64,000 nucleotides of DNA from Dendrophyllia cribrosa (lineage: Eukaryota; Cnidaria; Anthozoa; Scleractinia; Dendrophylliidae), in assembly GCA_024195265.1 (NCBI GenBank), contig JAJLRJ010000006.1:2304001-2368000 (forward strand). The letters run 5' to 3'. The notes beneath the pieces were generated by a model. The model was not told the origin of the DNA. It ran no database searches and was given only the letters and a program-made list of their open reading frames with translations. The first letter of the stretch is position 1; every line of letters starts with the position of its first letter. The position numbers and the translations under genes are program-made. Below, piece by piece: positions 13,084-21,417 of this stretch.

Positions 13084-15497
13084 AGTGCAGCCAAGTTTTT
13101 TTTAATTGACTTCGAGGTGTTTCAATACCTGATAAAACACTTGTTGATATAGCTTCACAAACTGATTGTTAAATACAGAGAAAACCAAGAAATAAATAAA
13201 ATAACCACAATCCATGCTAATTAAGATCGAGTTTCCGGCCAAACCACCGTCACGCTCATGTTCTGTTTTGTTCAAACTTGATAAATTACGATATTAATAA
13301 GTTTGACAATGTCAGTTTTAAACTCACTAGTCACGTATTGCTCGTAGATAAAATCTTAAATTGTGACCAAATGAAAGCTATTCAGCAGCTCTTTGCTGTG
13401 GTACTGTTTGTTTACCCGCAGTTTGCCAAAAAAGAAGATTTTCCCTTATTTGTTTTCACCTTCTGCGCTATTGGGACAACCTCGAAGTAAACGGGTATTA
13501 AAAAAGCTGAACAAGCTCTAGTTTGCGCTTTTTTATATATCTTATCTTTTGTAATCAACCTTTTAACAAGGATTTTCGGAAAGGCCACAGCTTGTAAATT
13601 CGGGGGATAAGATTTCTTTCACCAGCTGATTTTCTGCCGCTGAGATATTCAGATGAAAGAACTGAAGAAATACTCAAACTTTATTAGCTTTCACGTATAG
13701 TGTCCTTTATAAAAAGGCACGAAAATTATATGGAAAAACAGCATAACGTCATTCCAAGCCGTTTTGCTAAGCATTCATCCTTGGGTGTCCCTGTTTATTA
13801 TATCAGTCTTATCTTTTGCAATCAGCCTTAAAAAAATTAAAACGCGACTTCTTGTCTTCTTCACAGATTAAAAGTTCTTTTTTACATTTTTTTTTAAAGG
13901 TACCTATATCAATTCTGTACTTTAAACAAGATTATGTTGACAGTTTTGAAAAAAAGAAAAGCTCGTAAAAAAACCAAACGTACAATGCACGAGAAACTCA
14001 TAAATTCATTTGAAAGACGCGGTTTTGAGGACAATTCCAGTTAATTATTAAATAGTTTTTACTGTTTGCTTTGCAATTTAGATTAAATTGGAAGAAAAAG
14101 TCAAAATTCAAGTTCAAATACAATAGGGAAAAGGTCGACCTTCAAAAGTTACTTCAGGTTCTGTCCTTGCAATTCCAATCGATCTGTCTTGAGAAAAGTG
14201 CTTTATTATTTTTTTTTCTCTTTGAATTGTCCTTTTTTACATGCGAGCTCTTGTGGCTATTTAACACTGCTTTGCTCTTAACAAATGTTTTACCAAATTA
14301 AGTGCTCTATGATTATTACTTTTTTCTCTTTGAAAACTCGTATTATTCGCCTCGAGTTTTCAGTTAACTGTTACGTGCATCATCAAGTAGCGAATCACTG
14401 ATTAATTGATGCTTGTAAGTTTATCAGCTGGGCTGGATTGCATGTATAGATACTGAGTTATTTCCACTGCACCTTTCCTGGAACAACAACTAACAACATG
14501 TCGCGCTTTTAAGAGATTCTCGTGCCAGGTTGCTTTTGTAAAAGGTGATGTTATGTTTATATATTAATGGATATGTTTTAGGTTTCGCTGGTTTGATCGA
14601 TATTTTTGAACAATTGAGTTTATTTCAACACTAAAATTACTTCAAAGTTAATGTCTCTTATTTCCGGCTTGTATCATTTGTGCTGCATGGCTCAAATATT
14701 TTTTCTACTCTTTACAATTTCATTACCAAGAAATACCACCTTATGCATGCTCTGCTCCCATTTGACCTTGCAGTTCAAATGGAGATTATTAGGACGTTGG
14801 CTCGATTGTCAGCCGTTTTGTGCGCTCGGAGATCATGGTTTAAATGTTTGGGTTCCTGGGTTCTTTCCTTCGTGTGGTGCCCATTTTATTGTTAGAGCTT
14901 AATATCTTCAGTAGGAACGTTATGGGTATATTTTGTTTCTCTGCCGTCCAGTTCTAGTTTTTATTATTTGCCCGGCGTTTTAACGCTGCATGTCTCAACA
15001 TTCGATCGGATCCTTGAATAAGTTTACACAGGATAAAGACGGTACTTTGATACTATACAAAGCTTCCTATAATTATCTCTAAACGTAGTTTCAGTTGCAT
15101 CATGAACGTGGGTGTTATAATTACACTAGGCGACGTTTTGTGCACCTTGTCTTACAAGCACTCCCATCTTTTTATAAGGATCCCAAACACGAGGGTCTTC
15201 AGAAGGTGTGTCACACTTTACTGATACACTGTTAAAACGATCAATAATGGGGTTCTTGGCTTTTTTCCACCAGTAAACCCAGACCACACTCTTACCTTTA
15301 ACGATGATGTCATAAAACGCTTAATTAATATGTTGTGGTGTCTGTACGGCCCACGATTTTCCTGAATACATATATTCGCAATTCTTCATTTATGTTTTTC
15401 ATTAAGGCCTTACTGTTATCATTTTTGTTGCAGGATTTCTCACAAGCTTGATCAAAAACTTAAGGACATTTTTTGACCTGTCGGAAAAGTACATGTA
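13084..15497. other. No gene seen; probable 5' region of the GPCR
   Basis: No recognisable coding sequence or intact element. A good acceptor-like sequence (atttttgttgcag, ending 15434) lies about 60 bases before the GPCR start codon. The receptor may therefore have an upstream non-coding exon in this stretch. I cannot locate it. Confidence 0.4.
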
Positions 15498-16655
15498 ATG
15501 GGTTTATCAAATCAGACGAAGATGGATAATTCTACGTTGTATTTGGACAAAATTTCAACGGACGAGCTGGGAGCAGTAACAGCTCTTTATGTGCTCTTAT
15601 CGACCTCCATAATAATGGGAAATGGACTTGTGCTGGCCGCGTTTTCCATAAACAAAAGACTTCGGACAGCTACAAATAAGCTTATAATAGGTTTGGCAGT
15701 GAGCGATATTCTTGTTGGATTTGTTTCAATTCCTTGCTGGCTCAATATTTCCAGATCACTTCACAATCAAATTCCCATTAGCTTTGTGGTGTATCAGTTC
15801 TACATAACGTTTGACATATTCATCGGCAGTGCTTCCATTCTTCAACTAACCTCTCTCAGCATCGAGCGCTGTCACGCAATCGTACGACCGTTACGTCATA
15901 GAACGCTGTCAATCAAAATATACTACGTCATGCTATTAGTTCCTTGGACTTATGCGGCGATTATGGCAGGGCTACAACCAGTACAGTTCCTTCGTTGGAC
16001 AGAAGTCTACACGCTTCTTATGACCACTACCTGTTTTTTTATCCCCTTTGTTATAATTTTCATCGCTTATTTATCAATTTACCGTTTTGCCCGCTGCCAA
16101 CCGATTGCCAAGCACAGATCTGAAAGGAAAGCTTACAAAAAGGATCTCCGTTTGTCAGTAACTCTTGCTGTTATCACTGGTCTATTTGTGACAGCTTGGC
16201 TTCCATTGTTTGTCGTAACCATGATTGGCACCTACTTCCCACAATATCTCCAACCTTCCATGGCGACGGACCGAGTGCTCCAGTTCGTCAAGTTCTGTCA
16301 CTATAGCAACAGTGCACTCAATCCTCTCGTGTACGCATGTCGAAATAACGAGATGATTCGAACTATACGCCGTATTGGATACAGACTGATGTGTAAAGCG
16401 TGGCAACCACCAATATCGTCCTCTTGCAGATCGTCCTCTTGCAGATCCAGTACCAGACGAAATTCCTCCAACAAATCTTCTGGAAAAAAACTTATTTTGG
16501 AGAGCAGCCTAAAGAAAAGTTCCGTCAGAACGTCTTCCGCTAGGAGCACTTCCGTCAGAAGCGGAAACGGAAGTAAAAGACGTCAGAGCTTAGCTGAGAA
16601 TGATACCAAAGACAACCAGCTGAAGAAATTGGTGTTTGTATATTCCACTGTTTAA
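15498..16655 (+). CDS. Class A G-protein-coupled receptor, amine-receptor-like orphan
   Basis: Single-exon, 385-residue seven-helix receptor expected in the plasma membrane. The short N-terminus has two N-glycosylation motifs (NQT, NST). Conserved marks are GN in TM1 (residue 42), LAVSD in TM2 (D70), Asp106 in TM3 at the amine-binding position 3.32 followed by an SASILQLTSLS stretch, ERC (123-125) replacing DRY, W150 in TM4, AWLP (233-236) in TM6, and NSALNPLVY (271-279) in TM7. The tail from about 303 is rich in Ser, Arg and Lys and resembles a kinase/arrestin target. Oddities: the usual TM3 cysteine (3.25) is a Tyr and the second extracellular loop is very short, so the canonical disulfide seems absent, as in melanocortin-type receptors. 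The ligand cannot be assigned; Asp3.32 favours a biogenic amine. The start is the first in-frame ATG of an otherwise complete receptor. Confidence 0.9.
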   Translation: MGLSNQTKMDNSTLYLDKISTDELGAVTALYVLLSTSIIMGNGLVLAAFSINKRLRTATNKLIIGLAVSDILVGFVSIPCWLNISRSLHNQIPISFVVYQFYITFDIFIGSASILQLTSLSIERCHAIVRPLRHRTLSIKIYYVMLLVPWTYAAIMAGLQPVQFLRWTEVYTLLMTTTCFFIPFVIIFIAYLSIYRFARCQPIAKHRSERKAYKKDLRLSVTLAVITGLFVTAWLPLFVVTMIGTYFPQYLQPSMATDRVLQFVKFCHYSNSALNPLVYACRNNEMIRTIRRIGYRLMCKAWQPPISSSCRSSSCRSSTRRNSSNKSSGKKLILESSLKKSSVRTSSARSTSVRSGNGSKRRQSLAENDTKDNQLKKLVFVYSTV

Positions 16656-17029
16656 AACTGTTCGCTGGCGAGGCCGATGAACGGTATAATTGATAAATCA
16701 CATTCGTGAACAAACTTGGTAAAAGCAATCAAAATCCGCTAATGAACTGACGCCATCGAAGGAATCCCATTTTGTGACACATATGGGACAAAAACACAAT
16801 CATGTGAAAACACTTCGCGTGCGTTTTATTGACGCTAACAGTCAAACATTCTTTACAAAGGAGACTTGTTATCACACTTCTTCTTGTTCAAGCTTCGGAG
16901 CTTTTTTATTACAGTACTGTTACAATCAACTTTCTCTACGACAGACACTGTCGGACGGGCATTAACTGTAAGAGGTGTCCGTCTTACGGAGAGTTCAAGA
17001 TATGAGTGACTGAAGGGCTGCAGGGACCA
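16656..17029. other. GPCR 3' flank and remnant of a short repeat
   Basis: No gene. The motif tgtccgtctta at 16975-16985 recurs at 19661-19671, just beyond the PLE, so it could be a target duplication. The surrounding cggac and gtccg motifs resemble the pogo-like MITE at 32785. Confidence 0.4.
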
Positions 17030-17547
17030 ATTTTTGCAAAAAGATATACATTGGCGAAACAGGGAGGAGACTGGGTGACCGTTTTCGTGAACATCTCCGA
17101 GACGATGAAAAAAATGACAAAGACGCATCCAAACCAGTCGCGCGCCATTTTAATCTTTCTAACCATTCTAAACAACACATGACAATCTGCGGCCTTTCCC
17201 TACACCAGGGTAACACAGAAAGCCGTAAAAACCTAGAACAAAAAATCATCTTTCAAATCGGCACTCTCAAACCCCACGGAATCAACGAACGCTTTTCATT
17301 CAACTAATTTACATTTGTTTTTCACGTCACCAAATTTCCACCAATAGCGTAACTCCACCGCTTATTATATAAAACCACACACTACCCATAATTCCTTGAT
17401 TCGCTCCGACGAAGGGCTAGCGCTCGAAACGTCAGCTATTTGAATCTTTTTACGGTGGTCATTTTACCTTATCGACTCAGTCGATAAAACTAAATTCTCG
17501 TGTTTCATCCCCCACCGACGCAGCACCACAGTTTCTCTAGAAACTAA
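17030..17547 (+). mobile_element. Left PLE terminal repeat (pseudo-LTR)
   Basis: About 518 bases that closely match 19108-19629: the last part of the GIY-YIG coding sequence, the ORF end, 3' untranslated sequence with a hammerhead-like motif, and the cgactcagtcgataaaac terminus. It joins directly to the internal RT reading frame at 17548. This head-to-tail arrangement is normal for Penelope-like elements. A few substitutions separate the two repeats. Confidence 0.85.
17398..17446 (+). ncRNA. Hammerhead-ribozyme-like motif in left PLE repeat
   Basis: Stem I pairs GATTC (17398-17402) with GAATC (17442-17446) and GCT (17403-17405) with AGC (17434-17436). The core box reads CCGACGA where the consensus is CUGANGA. 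Stem II is GGGC/GCTC with loop TAGC, followed by GAAA. ACGT and the C at the cleavage position follow at once, so there is almost no stem III. PLEs are known to carry hammerhead motifs, including small forms that work as dimers. The U-to-C change in the core makes activity doubtful. Confidence 0.6.
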
Positions 17548-19386
17548 TGGGCAGCGCTCAAAAGTCTTAGCAAACGACGCGACATTGTTATCAAAGCGGC
17601 CGACAAAGGCGGGGCGGTAGTTGTTTGGCGGACCGACCTTTACCGACAAGAGGCTTTTCGGCAACTTTCTGACACCGCTTTCTATGCCAAAGTTGATAAA
17701 GATCTCACTTCTACCAACCAAAAAATTGTCAAAGAAACTATCCAAGACCTCATTACTAAACAACAATTACCAGTTACCGCCAACAATCTCATCATCACTA
17801 CTCCTAGAACCTCACGCGTTTATTTCAAACCTAAAATTCATAAACCAAACAATCCGGGCCGACCCATTGTTTCCGCTTGTAGCTGTCCTACCGAACTAAT
17901 TTCTAGCTATTTAGACAAAATCATGGCCCCCATTGTCAAATCACTACCCTCGTACATTAAGGACACCAATCACGCACTCGAAATTTTCCGGGATTTCAGT
18001 TTTGCCAGCGAAAACAAATTAATTTTCACTATGGACATTACCTCTTTATATACCGTCATCCCCAATGACGAAGGACTTCAAGCACTAAAATATTTTTTCG
18101 ACCAGCGCTCCATTCAAAACCCAAGCTCAGAAACACTGCTCCGCTTAGCCGAATTAGTTTTGACACTTAACTGTTTTTCATTTTCCCAAAACTACTACAA
18201 ACAAGTAAATGGAGTCGCCATGGGCACCAAAATGGGACCAAGCTACGCTAACCTTTTTGTAGGCCACATCGAAGACAAATTTTTTAATCAGTACCACGGA
18301 ACCAAACCCGAACTCTACGGCCGTTACATCGATGATTGCATTGGCGCTACCTCTTCCAGTAAAGAGGAACTTAATCAATTCATAACTTCTGTCAATACTT
18401 TTCATCCAGCTCTAAAATATACCTGGGAAATTTCCGAAACCTCAGTCGCTTTTCTTGACATTAATATTTCAATCAACGGTAACAGTTTATCCACAAGTGT
18501 GCACTACAAACCTACAGATTCCCACAGTTATCTGTTACATTCATCCTCACATCCATCGCACGTTAAAAACGCCATTCCGTATTCTCAATTTCTCAGACTT
18601 CGACGTCTATGTAGTGATGACTCTGATTTTTCCAACAAATCAGAAGAAATGTGCCAGTTTTTCAAGAAACGTGGGTACCCTGACTCTGTTGTTAATACGG
18701 GCCAACAACGTGCACAACAGATCGACAGACAGTCAGCACTACAAACGCCACAGAAGGAAGAGAACGAGAGAATTCCATTCACCCTCACTTTCCACCCACA
18801 CAACAACACAGTCAAAAGCATCATTTTAAAAAATTTCAAATTACTCCAAAACGACCCCGAAACTGGCAGAATTTTTTCACAACCCCCACTAATTTCATTC
18901 AAACGTGACAAAAACATAGGCAACTTTCTAGTTACGAGCGCACTGAAATCTGACGATGTACCGGGAACTTTCAAATGCACACGCACACGATGTAACACTT
19001 GTCCTTTCATTCACAACGCGGACAAAATAACAGGACCCAAACGATCTATTAAAATCACTGATCGTTTTACATGCACCTCCGTAAATGTTATCTACTGCAT
19101 TACATGTACTTTTTGCAAAAAGATATACATTGGCGAAACAGGGAGGAGACTGAGCGACCGTTTTCGTGAACATCTCCGAGACGTTGAAAAAAATGACAAA
19201 GACGCATCCAAACCAGTCGCGCGCCATTTTAATCTTACTAACCATTCTAAACAACACATGACAATCTGCGGCCTTTCCCTACACCAGGGTAACACAGAAA
19301 GCCGTAAAAACCTAGAACAAAAAATCATCTTTCAAATCGGCACTCTCAAACCCCACGGAATCAACGAACGCTTTTCATTCAACTAA
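17548..19386 (+). CDS. Penelope-like element reverse transcriptase with GIY-YIG endonuclease
   Basis: About 612 open codons, bounded upstream by an in-frame TAA at 17545-17547 that belongs to the left repeat, so the N-terminus is missing or starts in the repeat. The first ATG (17923) lies within the RT domain. In order: KAADKGGAVVV typical of PLE proteins, RT fingers with KPKIHKPNNPGRPI, MDITSLYT, MGTKMGPSYANL, the catalytic YIDD (GRYIDDCIG), thumb, a Cys motif (CTRTRCNTCPF), then GIY-YIG endonuclease with KKIYIGETGRRLSDRFREH and a terminal ERFSFN. The RT and nuclease would copy the element RNA at a nicked chromosomal target. No stop or frameshift interrupts the frame, so the copy is young, though lacking a clear start. 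Confidence 0.93.
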   Translation, partial: WAALKSLSKRRDIVIKAADKGGAVVVWRTDLYRQEAFRQLSDTAFYAKVDKDLTSTNQKIVKETIQDLITKQQLPVTANNLIITTPRTSRVYFKPKIHKPNNPGRPIVSACSCPTELISSYLDKIMAPIVKSLPSYIKDTNHALEIFRDFSFASENKLIFTMDITSLYTVIPNDEGLQALKYFFDQRSIQNPSSETLLRLAELVLTLNCFSFSQNYYKQVNGVAMGTKMGPSYANLFVGHIEDKFFNQYHGTKPELYGRYIDDCIGATSSSKEELNQFITSVNTFHPALKYTWEISETSVAFLDINISINGNSLSTSVHYKPTDSHSYLLHSSSHPSHVKNAIPYSQFLRLRRLCSDDSDFSNKSEEMCQFFKKRGYPDSVVNTGQQRAQQIDRQSALQTPQKEENERIPFTLTFHPHNNTVKSIILKNFKLLQNDPETGRIFSQPPLISFKRDKNIGNFLVTSALKSDDVPGTFKCTRTRCNTCPFIHNADKITGPKRSIKITDRFTCTSVNVIYCITCTFCKKIYIGETGRRLSDRFREHLRDVEKNDKDASKPVARHFNLTNHSKQHMTICGLSLHQGNTESRKNLEQKIIFQIGTLKPHGINERFSFN

Positions 19387-19629
19387 TCTACATTTGTTTT
19401 TCACGTCACCAAATTTCCACCAATAGCGTAGCTCCACCGCTTACTATATAAAACCACACACTACCCACAATTCCTTGATTCGCTCCGACGAAGGGCTAGC
19501 GCTCGAAACGTCAGCTATTTGAATCTTTTTACGGTGGTTAATTTACCTTATCGACTCAGTCGATAAAACTAAATTCTCGTGTTTCATCCCCCCACCGACG
19601 CAGCACCACAGTTTCTCTAGAAACTAACC
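19108..19629 (+). mobile_element. Right PLE terminal repeat
   Basis: Repeats the left pseudo-LTR and includes the C-terminal codons, stop at 19384-19386, hammerhead-like motif and terminus. The last bases (ttctctagaaactaacccc) are partly duplicated to about 19653. Confidence 0.85.
19477..19525 (+). ncRNA. Hammerhead-ribozyme-like motif in right PLE repeat
   Basis: Identical over 49 bases to the left motif: GATTC/GAATC outer stem, GCT/AGC, CCGACGA, GGGC-TAGC-GCTC, GAAA, ACGTC. The same U4-to-C core change is present. Confidence 0.6.
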
Positions 19630-19856
19630 CCATTCTCTAGAAACTAACCCCACCAATTTTAAGTGTCCGTCTTAGAGAGGTCTCCCGCGTTAAGAAAGAG
19701 TTGCCTGTTAATTTGTTTTAGGTAATCATAACTCTCTAATAACTCACTAAAAAGTCCATAACTAGTAATCTATTTCATAACACTCTATTCATGCTCAGTT
19801 GAAATAAGATATGGGAAATAATATTGCTCAGCGCCACTCACGCCATACTGTTCAAC

Positions 19857-19862
19857 TTTATT
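19857..19862 (-). terminator. Poly(A) signal of the YR retroelement
   Basis: AATAAA on the minus strand, about 135 bases after the recombinase stop codon. Position and orientation fit the end of the element transcript. Confidence 0.5.
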
Positions 19863-19994
19863 TCATGACAAGCTCTTTCCTTTATTTCTTACTTACAACA
19901 AACATCAATTTATCTATGAATACCCCAAACCTTACAATTCCCAAACCTACCCAAAACAGTATATTGGTAGATCACAAAAACGTCTATTACATAG

Positions 19995-21363
19995 CTAATC
20001 TTGCTTATCAGTCTGAAAAGGTCTCTTCTGTGAACTAATAGATGGAAAAGCGCAAAGGAAGCGCTTCAGTTCATTCATGTCCGTCCATGTATTATTAACA
20101 TTCATCACTTCACTGGACGCTAGTTTAGCAGAAGCCCCAAAAGGGTTCAGTACTTTTGCTAACTGTAGGTAATGTAAAGCAGTGTGCCTGCGGTTCCACC
20201 CAACATGATCCATTATCTCTGTTAATTCTGCCCCTGACAGAGCTAAGGTTATTGCGCACCCTGATCGAAACCCATGCAACGTTTCGCCGTCATTCTCCCC
20301 CATTTCATTTAAATAAAATTTAAGTCGGGCCTCTGCAGTAGCTGAAGTAAGGGAGGCATCCGATATCCCACCATCAGGTGTTGTTGGGCGGAATAAATAG
20401 CCGCGGGTAAGGTCAACCTGCATTCCCCGAGCAATATCAACATAACGTTCAATGCCTCTAATGGGACAAATAACGGATTGTGGATTTCTTCTTATTCCAA
20501 AAACATTGGAGTCACCATCCCTTAGGGTTTTCCCCCACACATGATTAAACAAAAAACCCATCATCATTGGGAAAACGCAAAATTTCAGCTACCTTAACTT
20601 GGCCCAAGTCCCCGGGGCGATCACCACTGAAGAAAACTGTTTTGAAGTAGGCCTGGTCCCGAGCGATAATGAAACATTGCAGCGGCTTATTAATGGATTG
20701 TACCAGGCGCTTTTCCAAGAAAAGAGAAAGCTGGGTAAGTTTGTCAATAAAGAAAGGCGTCGCCTGCTTAGGGGTTACCCTTGCCCTTAATTGCTCCGCA
20801 GTCACCACACGAAGATAATCCTTAACGGATTTATCTGCTGCAGGATTGCCTAATCCCAGCCTTTTATCCCATTCACCCTCCCTCCCAATGGCGTGAAAAA
20901 TAGATCTTAGTTTTCCAATATAAGAATCTACAGTTTTATAAGATAATCGGAAAGGACAACCACAAGTTTGTTTACCCCGTTGCCCAACAAATTTGCAACC
21001 ATTGTGATGGATCTGCGTTCGACCATCCTTATCCTTGAAAATGAGAAAACGGCATATATCCCGGGGAGAAACAGTAGCTAAGGACACTTGTCCTGGCAGG
21101 GCTGATAAAAAGGTTTCTAATTCCTTTTGTAGGGAATCCTTTTGTTTCGAATAACTAGTGGCCTGATCAAAATTCAATAATTGCTGTAACCGTTTATCTA
21201 AAGAATCAAGATCAACTTTTAATGTATCACTCTTCTTCCCTGAGGAAAAAATCTTTCTCTTGTAACCACAATACTGGCAAAATCTGAAGTCACTGTCATT
21301 AGCCCGACTACAAACAGGACAGCGAACAGATGGTACAAATAGTTTGGCCACCAAAGGGAGTTC
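19995..21363 (-). CDS. Tyrosine recombinase of the YR retroelement (frameshifted)
   Basis: Reads from 21363 to about 20545 in one frame and from there to 19995 in another. The N-terminus has a zinc ribbon (CPVC then CQYC). An alpha-helical core-binding region follows, with an embedded Cys/His cluster (HHNGCKF, CGCPF). The catalytic domain supplies Arg in SGDRPGDL, the HxxR of LHGFRSG, His in DHVGW and Tyr in ALHYLQL, so all usual tyrosine-recombinase residues are present. The frames part within a run of six T at about 20556. Removing one T would align FPNDDG with FLFNHVW. The frame opens immediately after an acceptor-like ttgtttag, where in-frame TAG blocks further extension, so it may be an exon. 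The enzyme would integrate the circular DNA copy. Confidence 0.88.
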
Positions 21364-21417
21364 CTAAACAACAGAGAATATAAGAACAAAAATCAATCTA
21401 AGTTCAGTAGAAAACGT

